A DNA stretch of 64,000 nt from an uncultured Gemmataceae bacterium (GCA_937923405.1 CALDUY010000043.1:62001-126000), one strand, 5' to 3'. Numbered from the stretch's first letter, positions 9,311 through 22,000 are shown. Numbers and translations: made by a program. Notes: generated from the sequence alone by a model not told the origin.

Positions 9311-9538
9311 GCTTGCGATACTCGGCACACTTCGGGACACCAAACACGTCGCCCATTACCCTACGACGTGTTCGGCCTCGTGGCCGATTTTTTTTGTGAC
9401 TCCGTCAAAACTGTCGTATGGCAAACAACAAGAGTGTGAGCAGATCACGCTAGTGGTTGCTTGCAGCTGAACTGAGGGGAGTTTGGCGTCTTCGAGCTAC
9501 CGAGCCGAGGACGTAAGTCCTCCGTGAGCGGCGCGAAA

Positions 9539-9555
9539 CACGGAGGGCTAACGCC
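9539..9555 (+). repeat. interspersed GC-rich repeat, copy 1
   Basis: The 17 bases CACGGAGGGCTAACGCC recur exactly in inverse orientation at 31304-31320. The surrounding 9500-9590 contains further GGAGG/CCTCC inverted elements. It lies in the 284-bp gap between the dehydrogenase and the sigma factor, which otherwise shows nothing obvious. Confidence 0.6.
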
Positions 9556-9594
9556 CTCTGCTCAGGAGCAGAATCAGTCCTGAGTCAACTTCGG

Positions 9595-10206
9595 TCAGTC
9601 ACTAGCGTGCGGGCGTTTGGCAGTGGGGGGAAGCCCGCGAGCGTCTGCACGGAGCTTTTTGCGGGCACGAGACAACACCGGACCGATGGAATTGACCGGA
9701 ATGTTTAGCGTGGTACTGATCTCTTCGTAGGAACGGCCTTCGATGTAGTGTAGTCTTACCACCTCACGTTCGCGACTGGGGAGTTTGCCCAGTAACCGCT
9801 CTACTTCTTCCAGTCGTTCGATTCCAGAAGCCGTGTTATCCTCAACCTCGGGTTCATGCTCTGGGTGATTGTTGGTTGAGACGGGCTGCACCTCACGAGC
9901 GGCCTGACGCTTCGCCATCTCATGTACACAGATGCGCCGAGCGATCACGGTTAGATAGGTCGCAAGGCTAGACTTTTCGCGAAACTGCCGCAGCACGGCG
10001 TAATCATTGGCCACGATTTGCAGGAGAATCTCTGCGGCGATGTCTTCGGTGTCTTCTGGTTTGAGAGGCAGGCTGCGGAGGTGAGCCGTGTGTTGCACGA
10101 CATGGTAGATCAAGCCCAGAAAACGATCGACAAAGTCGTTCCAGGCCCCGCGTTGCTTGGCAAGGCAGCGTCGCAACAACTCCCGATCGAGGTTAGTGAG
10201 GGCCAC
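9595..10206 (-). CDS. ECF-type RNA polymerase sigma factor
   Basis: 203 residues starting at GTG 10206. Region sigma2 contains PEDTEDIAAEILLQIVANDY and the DNA-melting segment with REKSSLATYLTVIARR. A charged linker follows, and then sigma4 with LPSREREVVRLHYIEGRSYEEISTTL and its helix-turn-helix. No anti-sigma gene is adjacent. It is divergent from the FGE-like gene across 267 bp, so it may act on that promoter (inference). Confidence 0.9.
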   Translation of the reverse strand: MALTNLDRELLRRCLAKQRGAWNDFVDRFLGLIYHVVQHTAHLRSLPLKPEDTEDIAAEILLQIVANDYAVLRQFREKSSLATYLTVIARRICVHEMAKRQAAREVQPVSTNNHPEHEPEVEDNTASGIERLEEVERLLGKLPSREREVVRLHYIEGRSYEEISTTLNIPVNSIGPVLSRARKKLRADARGLPPTAKRPHASD

Positions 10207-10473
10207 GGTGCGCGTCCTCAGTAGGGTGGGCCTATAAGTAGTTCGAGCCGTGCTTGTCCTTATTTTACCCGCTCCTCTTTAGCTGGGGTAGTCTGGAGGT
10301 GTCGATTTTGCCGTTCTTGACCGAACTGGCCCGTGTAACCTCGTCACAAGCGGTGAGTTTTGACTCCGGACAGTCGGTCAGTTTCTCAGTTGTCTTCGAT
10401 ACAGCTTTTCCATTGCCGAGGATTGTCTCCTGAAGGAAGATAGGCAGAAGGCCCATTAGCGGAATCTGCACCG

Positions 10474-11555
<1,082 letters not shown>

Positions 11556-11559
<4 letters not shown>

Positions 11560-14195
11560 ACCGCGCTTGCTTGGTGGGTCTGCTCATGGGCACAGTTGCC
11601 CTGGCCGCCGAGCCTCAATTGGGACTGCGGGTGCCGCCTGGCTTTGAAGTGACCGAGTTTGCCGACAGTTCACTCGCTGCCGACATCTACTGTCTGACCT
11701 TGGACCCCTTGGGCCGAGTGGTCGTGTCTGGAAGAGGCTACATTCGACTGTTGCTCGATGACAATGACGACGGTCGCGCCGATCGGGCGCTAGACTTTAC
11801 CGCTGCTCCACGTGATGGCGCGATGGGGCTATTCTGGGAGAAAAGCGATCTCTATTGTGTTGGTGACGGTGGCTTGCGCGTTTATCGAGACGTTAACAGT
11901 GTGGGCCGTGAGCATCCGTCGAAGTTACTCTTCCCCTGCAAGACTGGTAGCGAGCATCTAGCTCATGCTGTCGGTCGCGGCCCGGATGGTTGGTTGTATT
12001 TGCTGGTCGGCGATCAGACTGGCATTAGCAAAAAAGATATCAACTCTCCTCATTCTCCTGTTTCAGATCCCCTGGCTGGTTGCATCCTGCGTTTTTCTCC
12101 GGACTTCCAGCAGCGCGAAGTCTTTGCCGATGGCTTTCGCAATGCCTACGCGATGGACTGGAACCCCGACGGCGAGTTATTCACCTTCGATTCCGACAAT
12201 GAACGCTGCGTCTCTCTGCCGTGGTACGAGCCGACTCGTTGCTACCACGTTCGCCCCGGAGCGCGGCACGGCTGGCTGGCTCCGCAGTACTGCGGCACCT
12301 GGCGTTGTCCGCCGTACTTCTTCGATATTGCCGCGCCGATTTGCACCCTAGATCGCGGCTCTCCAACCGGCGTAGTGTGCTATCGTCATGTGCAGTTTCC
12401 CGCCCGATACCGCGGTGGATTGTTCCTGCTCGACTGGACTTTTGGCGTAATCCATTTCGTGCAGCTCCGCAAACGGGGCGAGACCTATGTCGGCACTGCG
12501 GAAGTCTTCGCGCGTAGCGTTGGCGACAACGGCTTCGCTCCGGTCGCTGCTGCTGTTCATCCCAAAACGGGCGATCTGTTCGTGGCCATCGGTGGGCGCG
12601 GTACGCGGGGCGCGGTCTATCGCATTCGCTATCCTGCTGGTCTGAAATCACTCGATGCCGAAGAACTCGCTCGCCTTCAACCCAAGCCGCGTTCTGCCGC
12701 TGCTGCAATTCCTCCGCTTCCTAGCCACCGTCCTCTGGATCAGGTCCGACAGGCCCAACTCGCTTTGGGCGACATCGGCGCACGATCGGCAAAAGGCACC
12801 GTTTGGGAGGGATATACTCCTCGAAAGCGGCTGGCCGTCACCTTACCCAAACTGCCGGATTTCCCCTCGGGAGATGCCGACCTCGATCGCGAACTGAGTC
12901 GATTGGCCGCCCTGACGGAGAGTGAGGATCCCGCCTGGCTGGAACGAGTCACGGCGAAACTGACGGCCACCTCCGACCCCGTGGAGGACATTCACTATTT
13001 GATCGTACTGGCCCGACTGCGAGCGCCTCGGACCGACGCGACGACGAAGCGCGTCGTCGAGGCTCTGCTCGCTCTGGATCGTAAGCTCGACGAACGACAG
13101 GCGGCCCGCGATCGCAACTGGCCGCTGCGCATTGCCGAGTTACACGCCGGACTGGCTCAACGCGATCCCAACCTGAATCGGACGTTGCTGACGCATCCTT
13201 CGTTTGGTCGACCGGATCACGTCGTCTTTTGCCGGGCGGGCGGCATTGATCGGGCCGCTGCCGCCGAACGCTTTCTCGCAGTGGCCCAGCGGAGCGACTC
13301 GTTCACCTGGAGCGCTGAGTTGATCGCCGTGCTGGCCGAATTACCGCCGAGCCGCTCCTTACCCCTCCTCCGAAAGCTCTGGGGCGAACACGGTCTGGAC
13401 GAGGTGATTTTGCCGCACCTGGCCAGACATGCTACCCCAATCGATCAGGGGCGACTCCTTCAGGGCCTAGTCTCAGCGAATCTGCGTTCGCTCTCCGTTG
13501 CCCTAGAGGCTCTGGAGAAGTTGCCACTGCCCACCGATGCTGCTCGCCAAGAGGAGGCGTTCGCACTGGCCCGAGCCTTACGTCAACTCGCCCCGGGCAA
13601 GGAAGAAGAGCAACTGCGCCCCCGCTTGCTCGCTCGGTTAGGAAAACTGGCAAGACGAACCTTCACCAACTCCGACGCGGCTCTGGCTTGGGTGCGAAGC
13701 GAGTTTCCCACGCTGGCCGATCGCTTGACCAACAGCGACGGCGTAGACGTGGCGGCCTGGAGCAAACGGTTGGCCAGGCTAGATTGGAACAAAGGAGACC
13801 TTAAAAAGGGGCAGTTGGTTTTCACTAAGGCGAGCTGTGCCGCCTGCCACTCTGGGGCCGCCGCCCTGGGACCGGACCTGCGCGGCGTGGCCAACCGCTT
13901 CTCGCGCGAGGATCTATTCACCGCCATTCTCCAGCCGAGTAAGGAGGTTTCGCCCCGCTATCGTACTACCCAACTGACCACTGCCGCCGGCAAAACCTAC
14001 CAGGGCCTCATCATCTACGAAGCTGTGGACAGTCTGCTAATGCTCACTGGTCCGGGTGAATCGATCCGCCTGGCCCACCCCCAGATCGCTGACCGCCAAT
14101 TGACGACGACCTCACTGATGCCCGCCGGCCTGCTCGACCGCCTCAGCGACGAGGAGATTGTTCACCTTTACAGCTATCTGAAGTCGCTGAAATAA
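11556..14195 (+). CDS. exported beta-propeller / HEAT / c-type cytochrome protein (PVC type)
   Basis: 879 residues from ATG 11556 with GAAGGA upstream; a longer frame from 11319 overlaps the FGE gene and is not used. A signal peptide ending ALAAEP is followed by a six-bladed propeller-like region (GPDGWLYLLVGDQTG, DWNPDGELFTFDSDNE), a helical repeat section (about 400-740), and a C-terminal cytochrome domain with CAACH at residues 761-765 and a late Met. Such proteins are abundant in planctomycetes and thought to be periplasmic oxidoreductases. It is translationally coupled to the FGE-like gene. Confidence 0.88.
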
Positions 14196-14221
14196 TTGTT
14201 GTGGTCAGCCCTCGTTGCTTC

Positions 14222-15646
14222 TCACGCTTCCACCGTGGTCGGCAGCTCCAGGTTCACCTTGGCGGCGATGTCCTTGCGATAAAAACAATCCCGCCAATGG
14301 ATCACCGAACAGGCTTCGTAGGCGCGTCGCCGGGCTTCTTCTAAAGTGTCGCCCAGTGCGGTCACGCCTAGCACACGCCCGCCATCGGTGACGATGTAAT
14401 CCCCTTCGATTTTGGTGCCAGCGTGGAACACTTTGACGTCGGGCATGCGATCGGCCTTGACCAGTCCTGTAATCACGTGCCCTTTGTCGAACGAACCGGG
14501 ATACCCCCCTGAGGCCATGACCACACAGACTGCCGGTCGCGGATCCCACTGTAGGCCGTTACTCAAAAACTCGTCGAGCCGATCGTCTAGGGATGCTTCG
14601 ATCAGATCGAGCAAATCGGTCTTCAGTCGCATCAACAGCGGCTGGGCTTCAGGATCGCCGAATCGGCAGTTGAACTCCAGCACACGCGGCCCCTGTGCGG
14701 TGAGCATCAGCCCGGCATACAACACGCCCAGGAATGGGGTGCCTCTCTGTCGCATGGCATGGACCGTCGGCACGAATACGTCACGATCGACGATCTGCAA
14801 CAACTCGTCGTTGGGTAGCGGTGCAGGACAGAACGCTCCCATGCCGCCAGTGTTCGGCCCTTGGTCGCCATCGTAAGCGCGTTTGTGATCCCGCGCCGCA
14901 GGCAACGGCACGATGGTTCGTCCCGCCACCAGAGCCAGCAGACTCACCTCCTCACCTTCGAGCTTTTTTTCGATGACAATCTGTCGACCGGCGGTACGAC
15001 CGAACTCTTCTCGCGTCATGATCCGATCAATCGCGGTCAGGGCTTCCTCCGTGGTGTGGCAGACAAAGACCCCCTTTCCCGCAGCCAAGCCGTCCGCTTT
15101 GATGACCATCGGTTCCGGCGGACTGAGTTTCACTCGGAATCGTCCATCGGTCAGTTGCTTGACGCCGTTCTCCTCGATAATGCGATATCCCGTGAAGGGA
15201 TACTCGACGCGTTTGCCGTCGGGTAGCAAGACGTACTCCCGAGAACGGACGTAGGCTTTGGCAGGTTCCGGATGATCGTAGGTGGAAAACTCCGCCGTCG
15301 GCACGTCGGCGATGCGCATCAGGGATTTAGCGAATACTTTGCTGGCTTCCAGCTGGGCCGCCTCGCGCGTTGGGCCGAAAATGCGAAGCTGGTGCTTCTG
15401 GAAGTGATCGACGATGCCGCGTGCCAGTGGATCCTCGGGACCGACCACGGTCAAGCCGATTCCCTCCTTGCGAACGAAGTGAACGAGGCGGTCGAAATCA
15501 TTGACGTCAATCGGGACGTTGACCGCATCGAGATGGGTGCCGGCATTCCCTGGTGCGCAGTAGACTTGCGCAACCCGAGGCGATTTAGCCAGTTTCCAAA
15601 CCAGAGCGTGTTCCCGACCGCCCTTACCGATGACAAGCACCTTCAT
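14222..15646 (-). CDS. purD: phosphoribosylamine--glycine ligase
   Basis: 474 residues from ATG 15646 (MKVLVIGKGGREHALVWKL), preceded by GGATGGA. An upstream in-frame ATG at 15676 adds ten atypical residues. It carries out the second step of purine synthesis, joining glycine to phosphoribosylamine with ATP. The ATP-grasp blocks are clear: VVGPEDPLARGIVDHF, IKADGLAAGKGVFV, GPNTGGMGAFCPAPL and LEFNCRFGDPEAQPLL. It is longer than the usual 420-430 residues because of an insert near residues 125-160 around REYVLLPDGKRVEYPFTGYR. No other pur gene is nearby. Confidence 0.96.
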   Translation of the reverse strand: MKVLVIGKGGREHALVWKLAKSPRVAQVYCAPGNAGTHLDAVNVPIDVNDFDRLVHFVRKEGIGLTVVGPEDPLARGIVDHFQKHQLRIFGPTREAAQLEASKVFAKSLMRIADVPTAEFSTYDHPEPAKAYVRSREYVLLPDGKRVEYPFTGYRIIEENGVKQLTDGRFRVKLSPPEPMVIKADGLAAGKGVFVCHTTEEALTAIDRIMTREEFGRTAGRQIVIEKKLEGEEVSLLALVAGRTIVPLPAARDHKRAYDGDQGPNTGGMGAFCPAPLPNDELLQIVDRDVFVPTVHAMRQRGTPFLGVLYAGLMLTAQGPRVLEFNCRFGDPEAQPLLMRLKTDLLDLIEASLDDRLDEFLSNGLQWDPRPAVCVVMASGGYPGSFDKGHVITGLVKADRMPDVKVFHAGTKIEGDYIVTDGGRVLGVTALGDTLEEARRRAYEACSVIHWRDCFYRKDIAAKVNLELPTTVEA

Positions 15647-15723
15647 TGTTCCATCCAATTCACCCAGGTCGAGCAACCCTATTCGATCGTTCGTGTTCGA
15701 GCGTATTGTAGTGAGTTACCCCT

Positions 15724-16428
15724 TCAGCGTTTGCCGTTCCAACTCGGCGAGCCATACCGTGCCGCGATTCGTTCGGGAATCGATTGTTGTTCGTCTTCGG
15801 TCCAGTCTCCGGCAGTAACGTCGAACGCTTCGAGTAGCGCTGCCTGTAAGTCCTGCCCAGAAATGGTTCGAGCAGTTAGTTCGGCTAGCCCGGGTAGTTC
15901 CGGAGTATATTCAGACTGAGCCAGCAATATGCCGCCGTGCTGCAACAGTGCTCCGTGACGCTTTCGCTGGGCACTGCCGACGATTTTGTGGCCGAACAAG
16001 AGCAAGTCTCCAGGCGTATGATGGCGGAAGCACAGCACGTCGCCGAGTTTTTTCTCTCGATCGCAGAGAAGGGTTTCAACGCCCAGTCGTCGTAGAGCCT
16101 GCTGGATGAGTCGATGAAAGCGAACGATCCACGACTCACCGACCGACTGCCAACTTCCGGCTGGCAAAGCGAGAGCGTAAGTGAGTTCACGTTGATGCAC
16201 CAAAGCCGCTCCGCCGGAATGGCGGCGGACCCAGGGCAGCGGCTCCAAGCCGGGATAGGCCCGAGCCACGGCGGCAGACTGAAAGTAGCCCAAACTGAGC
16301 GTTGCTTCGGCCCAGCCATAGAACCGCAACGAAGCCACGCCCTGGATCGCCGAGTCGAGCAGAACTTCATCCCGGGCCATGTTGGTCGGGCCGTCCGCAA
16401 CCGACCAGGGCAGCAGCCGCACTCGCAT
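15724..16428 (-). CDS. lipoate-protein ligase A family, LipM-like octanoyltransferase
   Basis: 234 residues. The BPL/LPL catalytic fold is recognised from NMARDEVLLDSAI, WVRRHSGGAALVHQRELTYALA and GHKIVGSAQRKRHGALLQHG. Lys148 is the conserved lysine. Cys133 (VLCFRH), just before the KIVGSAQ block, sits where LipM-type octanoyltransferases carry their acyl-accepting cysteine, so transfer of octanoate from acyl-carrier protein to lipoyl domains is likelier than ATP-dependent ligation (inference). It is 1-2 bases from the YbjQ stop region and probably shares its transcript. Confidence 0.82.
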   Translation of the reverse strand: MRVRLLPWSVADGPTNMARDEVLLDSAIQGVASLRFYGWAEATLSLGYFQSAAVARAYPGLEPLPWVRRHSGGAALVHQRELTYALALPAGSWQSVGESWIVRFHRLIQQALRRLGVETLLCDREKKLGDVLCFRHHTPGDLLLFGHKIVGSAQRKRHGALLQHGGILLAQSEYTPELPGLAELTARTISGQDLQAALLEAFDVTAGDWTEDEQQSIPERIAARYGSPSWNGKR

Positions 16429-16429
16429 G

Positions 16430-16759
16430 TCAATCTCGCAGTCGAACTGCTGTGCCGTAGGCCAGCACTTCGGTCACTCCGGGTGAGAATTCAGTGGCAT
16501 CGTAGCGCATAGCGATGATGGCATCGGCTCCTTTTTCTTCGGCGTGTTCGACCATACGAGCAAAAGCTTCGGAGCGGGCCTGCTCGCACACTTCTTCGTA
16601 GGCTTTGATATTACCGCCGAAGATCTGGGCTAGTCCGCCGCGAAGCCCTTGTGTAATGGTCTGGGCACGAACCACGATGCCACGCACGACTCCGAGATAC
16701 TCTTCGATGTCGTATCCGACAAGTTCATTGGCTGTGGTAACGGTGATCTTGCGCGGCAT
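16430..16759 (-). CDS. YbjQ/UPF0145 family protein
   Basis: 109 residues with the full family signature: VTTANELVGYDIEEYLGVVRG at the start, a central IFGGNIKAYEEVCEQARSEA, and KGADAIIAMRYDATEF near the end. These small proteins form pentamers; the biochemical role is unsettled. It lies between rpsT and the lipoyl-transferase gene in one orientation. Confidence 0.92.
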   Translation of the reverse strand: MPRKITVTTANELVGYDIEEYLGVVRGIVVRAQTITQGLRGGLAQIFGGNIKAYEEVCEQARSEAFARMVEHAEEKGADAIIAMRYDATEFSPGVTEVLAYGTAVRLRD

Positions 16760-16775
16760 AGCAAGGTCTCGGGCT

Positions 16776-17054
16776 TCAGCTTGCAGGTGTAGTGGTCTTC
16801 TTCTTTTGCAGCAAACGGGCCATCTGCGATTTTTTCCGAGCCGCGAGATTTTTGTGGATCACTTTTCGACTCGCTGCTTTGTCTAGTTTCTTAGCCGCGA
16901 GGTTGTATTCATCCTGAAGTTTGTCCAGAGGACCATCGACGGCGGCTAGGAATCGTTTCAGATGTGTCTTGATGGTTCGCTTGACAGCACGATTGTATAC
17001 TCGTCGCTTTTCGTTCTTGCGTAAATTTTTCTTGGCACTCTTGGTGTGAGGCAT
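16776..17054 (-). CDS. rpsT: 30S ribosomal protein S20
   Basis: 92 residues. The start MPHTKSAKKNLRKNEKRRVYN and the Lys/Arg-rich helical repeat (RAVKRTIKTHLKRF, KAASRKVIHKNLAARKKSQMAR) are unmistakable for bS20, which binds 16S rRNA in the body of the small subunit. Length is normal. It is the first gene of a likely rpsT-ybjQ-lipM transcript. Confidence 0.97.
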   Translation of the reverse strand: MPHTKSAKKNLRKNEKRRVYNRAVKRTIKTHLKRFLAAVDGPLDKLQDEYNLAAKKLDKAASRKVIHKNLAARKKSQMARLLQKKKTTTPAS

Positions 17055-17244
17055 TTACTAGCGCTCCGATTATTTTGTCTGCGTCGTAATCACTCAAAAC
17101 ATGCATTATAGTTGCCCCATCAGACGCGACAAGAGCGGCTTGAAGAAGCATTGACGCTCTAGTCAAGCCGTGAGTAGTCTCAGCCCAGGGAAATCAGTAG
17201 AATGAGAACAAGATGAGAGAGTCTTTACTTACTTGCTGCTGTTT

Positions 17245-17317
17245 GCCCCCGTAGCTCAGAGGATAGAGCAGGGCTTTCCTAAAGCCAAGGTCGCAGGTTC
17301 GACTCCTGCCGGGGGCA
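17245..17317 (+). tRNA. tRNA-Arg (anticodon CCT)
   Basis: 73 nt with a complete cloverleaf. The acceptor GCCCCCG pairs with CGGGGGC (17310-17316), discriminator A follows, and the D arm carries GCTC/GAGC. The anticodon stem 17271-17275 encloses the loop TTCCTAA with anticodon CCT at 17278-17280, and the T arm is GCAGG/CCTGC around TTCGACT. CCA is not encoded. It reads AGG codons. Confidence 0.96.
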
Positions 17318-17452
17318 GATTTGACAGATGCAGATGTGTACGGCCGCCCGGAAATCGATTAGTGGGTCGCTGAGAGTGGAGTACGCTTCGATTCCATCAA
17401 AGAGTATGTCTACCTCGTTACTCGGTAGATCGCCTACACAGAGAACCGAACT

Positions 17453-19000
17453 TCAAGGTTTAGGTCGCGCTGCCTCGACCGCTGCCCCCATCTGTTGAAC
17501 TAGTTCCCTCTCGCTAAGGCCGCGCCAACTATGATCGCGTCCCGGAGCAAAAGTGATCTTTGCCCGTGCCGGTGGCTGGGCCATCGACAAAAAGCCCTCC
17601 AGTAGATGCACAGCGTGATTCAGATAGTAATCATCCCGCTCGCCGACCCAGATGCGTAACTTGCCCGCGAGCTTCGGAGCCAAGTCGCCCCAGTTCTCCT
17701 CTAGTCGGACACGGAGATCATACTGCTTCCAGTGCGCCAGCACCGAACGATCGATTTTGCCCGTATGTTTATCCCATAAGGGGACAGGCAGACCGTCCTT
17801 GCCGCGTGGGCCGAATGTCGCGTTCCACGATCCCCAATCCTTACCCGACAACGTCCAGTTGTCGCCGCGCCCCAGAATCATTTCACTCCGCACCTCGTGT
17901 CGCATCGTGTAGCGGATGCGATCGAAAACATCGCGAGCAGCAGGACGCTCCTTGCCGTCCGCAGTGAGATAAACATTCTCATCACGATAGAGGTTGATCA
18001 ACTCGAAAGCACGGAAATCGACTGGATCCGGAGCGTGCGACCAAGCCCCCTGAAAGAAGTCGGGATAAAAGGTCTGTAGAGCCAGCGACACCCACCCGCC
18101 TGTCGAGTGCCCGTCCACGACCCTGGCCCAACCGGCTCCGATGCCGCGATAGTGCTTCTCGACATACGGAATTAATTCCTCGGTGATTGCCGCTCCATAC
18201 GGACCATGATTGGCGGAATCGACTTGGTAGGGATCGCCAAACGGACCGGCTCCGTCGACATGCAAGAGTAAGAATTGCGGCACCGAAGGGTCGTTCCACA
18301 CCCGACGAAACTCGGCAAAGGGACTCATCATCCGCTGAACGGCGGTAAAGCGTGAACCGAACCCACCGATGTGGAGCCGGAGCGGATATTTTTTCTCCTG
18401 ATTCTCCGCAAAACCACGCGGCAGAATGACTCCAGCTCGCAAGTAAATATCGCGCCCGTGGAACTTGCTGAGCCGTTCCGATCGCAGCCTAAGGTACTTG
18501 ATTTCCGCTGTGTCCGTGGGGAGTCGCTCCTCGGGCACGACGCGCGTCAGTTCGATCGGGATAGTCCCGCTAGAGGCCGGATCGAGATACAACGCAACCG
18601 GCTCGCTAAAGAGGTTGCCCGGCGCATCAGGCAAACAGAGATCGCGATTGTGGGCAAAAACGGCCTGTACGACATAATTGCCCGGAGCCAGCTTGAAGAG
18701 ATGAGCGATCGGAAAAATCAGTGATCGCTCATCGAGCGTGACCGTCGATCCAGCCGTGAGGTGGTAACCGTCGGCTCCGAGCATGGCGGCGGCGTTGGAC
18801 TCGGCCTGACCCAGCAACCGGCGCGGTTCGCGCGTGCCTGGTCGACCGATGGCGAGCATCACCCTGCCATCGGTCGGCTTGGGCAGCAAACCTTGACCGA
18901 CACGAACCTCGAAGGCGAGCTTGCCTCGGCCCACCCCCTGCGGCACGATCCATAACGCCATGAGCAGTCCTGCCAGCAAGGGGCTTAATCGGAGAATCAT
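17453..19000 (-). CDS. exported esterase-like alpha/beta hydrolase
   Basis: 515 residues with a signal peptide (residues 1-24). After a 190-residue N-terminal beta-rich part comes an esterase-D-type hydrolase domain. The oxyanion region is LRLHIGGFGSRF, the nucleophile elbow is DGHSTGGW (Ser near residue 298), and a late GRDHSW supplies the catalytic His. Substrates may be carbohydrate or siderophore esters; this cannot be decided. The ATG overlaps the stop of the unshifted frame of the preceding cytochrome gene (ATGA), showing the two were translationally coupled. Confidence 0.82.
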   Translation of the reverse strand: MILRLSPLLAGLLMALWIVPQGVGRGKLAFEVRVGQGLLPKPTDGRVMLAIGRPGTREPRRLLGQAESNAAAMLGADGYHLTAGSTVTLDERSLIFPIAHLFKLAPGNYVVQAVFAHNRDLCLPDAPGNLFSEPVALYLDPASSGTIPIELTRVVPEERLPTDTAEIKYLRLRSERLSKFHGRDIYLRAGVILPRGFAENQEKKYPLRLHIGGFGSRFTAVQRMMSPFAEFRRVWNDPSVPQFLLLHVDGAGPFGDPYQVDSANHGPYGAAITEELIPYVEKHYRGIGAGWARVVDGHSTGGWVSLALQTFYPDFFQGAWSHAPDPVDFRAFELINLYRDENVYLTADGKERPAARDVFDRIRYTMRHEVRSEMILGRGDNWTLSGKDWGSWNATFGPRGKDGLPVPLWDKHTGKIDRSVLAHWKQYDLRVRLEENWGDLAPKLAGKLRIWVGERDDYYLNHAVHLLEGFLSMAQPPARAKITFAPGRDHSWRGLSERELVQQMGAAVEAARPKP

Positions 19001-22000
19001 TTCTTGGCTGGTTCCTTCAATTGAGCCAGAAACTCGATCAAATCGCGTAGCTCGCGGCGAGAAAGATGTTTGATAGCATCTTCTGGCATCGCCGACTTAC
19101 CAGTACGGCGTTCTTCAATTTGTTGCAGAGGAATCCGTGCAACTTGCCATCGGCATCCATCAGTCGCAGTACCTTATCTGTTTCCCCCTTGACGATGCCA
19201 GACCGTACCTGGCCACTGTCCAGTACAACATCAACTGTTTCAAACCCTTTAGCGATCTGTTTATTGGGAAATACGATCGATTCGAGCAGATACTCACGCG
19301 ATTGCTTGGAGCCGATGCCCGTCAGTTCGGGGCCAACTTCACCAGTGCCCTCGCCGGCTGCTTTGTGGCACCGCAAGCACGACACCTCAGATTTGTTGAC
19401 GAAAATGCGTCGTCCGGCCTCACGGTCGCCCCCGTACAGAGTGTCGCGCCATTTCCCCAAGGGGCCGCTCTTATCGCGAGCTGATTCGTAGGCTTGCACC
19501 CTCTCCTTGAGCTGCGGATGCCGCTCGGTGGCTTCGAGAAGCTCCAGTCGCACGGCAGGGTCGACCTTGTCGGCAAGCAATTGATCCAGCCACCTCGCAA
19601 GGAGTGTACGAGCTTTGTCACTTTGCACCCGCCCCAACGCCTCGAACCCGCCTTGCTTCTCCGCAACGGTTCCCTTCTCTAGGGTCTGCTCGATGGCCTT
19701 CATCGCCTCGTCTGGATCGACTGCGAGCAGTTGGCGACGAGCTTCCGTGCGAAGTTGGGGGCTGCGATCTCCCAGAGCCATGCGAACGGCTTCAAGGAGT
19801 CGGGAATCTCGTAACCGTCCCAGCGTGCGCAGCATCTCGACGCGCACCTCGGCAGGCTGAGCAGCATCTGTAGCCAGACGGAAAATGGTTGGTGCGGCAG
19901 AGGCTAGCTGAAAACTGGCGATGGTCTGAGCGGTTTCCTGCCGTAGTCTCGGAAAGCCCTGTAGCAGTTTATCGGCGTATTTCACTAGAGCGGGGCGGCT
20001 GAGTCCCTGTTGCTCCCGCGGTAGAACCGGACGAGCAGTCCCCAGCACGCGATCGCGGATGCCGGGTTTGTCCCATTCACGGAGCATGCGAACTGCTTCG
20101 AGTCGCAGGCGTTCACTCTCGTCGGAACGTACAGCAAAGGCGGCAACGGCCTCGGCGTTCTTCGCCGATCCAGAACGAAAATGGGCGTTCAGGGCACGAT
20201 AACCAATCGAGTCGTTGAGTTGCGGGCGATGCAACAACTCCTCCAGAGCAGGCCAGGCTGACTCAATCGGGACATCATGAATGGCTCGGGCGGCCTCGGT
20301 GACGATTTCCGAGTCACGATCTTGGACGAAAACCGCGATCTCGCCGCTACCCTGTCGCCGTAGCGCTAGCAGAGCAGCACGACGCACTGCCGGCGAAGAA
20401 TCGCTGCTCCGTTTTCGCAGTGCCTGTGCTTGCCCACATCCTGCCAGGCCCATTACGCCGCCATGACGTAAAAACGGATCGCGGTCGGCGTTCTCGCGCA
20501 GCATCTCCGTCAGCGGAAGCAATGCCGACGCATAGCCCAGTTTACCCAGCGCCAGCGCGGCGAAATAGCGCACTCGTGGCGATTCATCTTTCAGTCGATC
20601 GATGAGAGCGGTCGCGCTGGCCTGGTGCTTGCCATCGCCCAACACCTTCGCGGCCTGGGCACGAACTTCGGGATCGGTATCCTTCAACATTGAGTGGATC
20701 GCCGCAAAGGCTCGCGATTCCCTGCGTCCGATCTGCCCCAAGCCCCAGATCGCGTGTAATCGGGCCAAGAGCTGTTTACTCTTCAGAGCTTCCTCAAAAG
20801 CCGATAGCGCGGCGGTGCCACGCTCTGCTAGGCTGAACTGGGCCTCCAGGCGAACCCGCCGATCGAGATGTTCGAGGAGTTTGGCGATCTCTTGTATCGA
20901 TTTTTTGCTCATTCCCTCGGCAAGGAGTTGCTTAATCTCGGCGAGTTGTTTAGGATCGGCAGCGCGGTGGGTCAACTTCCACAATCGGCCCTTGCCGGTC
21001 AGGCCCCAGCCGTGGACCCAGTCACTGACGTACATCGCTCCATCGGGGCCGAAATCGACATCCGTGGCCAGCACGCCCCAGAGAAATTCGTGCGAATCGG
21101 TCAACTCGAAGCCCGCTCCTCGAGGCTTGACGGCGAACGAACGGATCCCCGAGTTGTTGGCCGCACCGCGGAAGTCAGCGAGGAAGAAGTGTTCCCGGTA
21201 GCGTTCAGGCAAGCCCACGCCAGGATCGTACGTAAGTCCTGAGGGGCCGTCGCCCAGGTTCGCGAGGGGCGGTACGATCCAGGCCGGCTGTCCTGGATGC
21301 GGTGGGTGCCAGAGCTTTTCCGCGTTCCAAGGACCGCGGTTGCTCATCGACGTCTCGAACTGATAGCCGATCCGCCAACTACTATCGCCACCTTCCAGTA
21401 GATACACCCAGCGAGCGCGATCCCCTCCATCGGAGTTGTTGTCCCCGGTGAACAGGTTGCCATAATTGTCGAAGCATAGTTCCTGCGGATTGCGAAGGCC
21501 CGTGGCAAAGACTTCCAGTTCACTGCCGTCGGGATTGCACCGCAATACTGAGCCAGTATCAGGATGCTCCAGATGACGATTTCCCGCCTTGACGTTCAGA
21601 CCACGATCGCCGATCGAGAAATAGATCTTGCCATCGGGACCAAACGTCAGGCCGTGTAGATCGTGACCGATGAAGCCAACCCGAACGCCGTACCCCGTGT
21701 GCAGCACTTCGCGTTGACCGTCGCAGAAACGGATCAGATCGGGAATGCAGGCATACCAGACCTCTTTGCCACGCGCGAGAACTCCCGCGGCGATGCCAGC
21801 CTCGGGGCGGTTAAAGCCGTCGGCGAAGACAGTGGACTTGTCGCACTTCCCCTGTCCTTTGCTATCTTCTAGTAGGCGGATGCGTTCGTGATGCACCCCA
21901 TAGTCGGCAAAGCGTCGGCCGAGGTACTTGCGCATCATCGCCAACCGATCCTCAACGGTTCGGCAGGAGAGATCATCGTCCAGCCAGTTCATGTGCCCGC

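Noticed and set aside
17055..17244. RNA leader or promoter upstream of rpsT and tRNA-Arg
   Set aside because: No convincing -35/-10 pair or stable hairpin could be seen by eye in this stretch.
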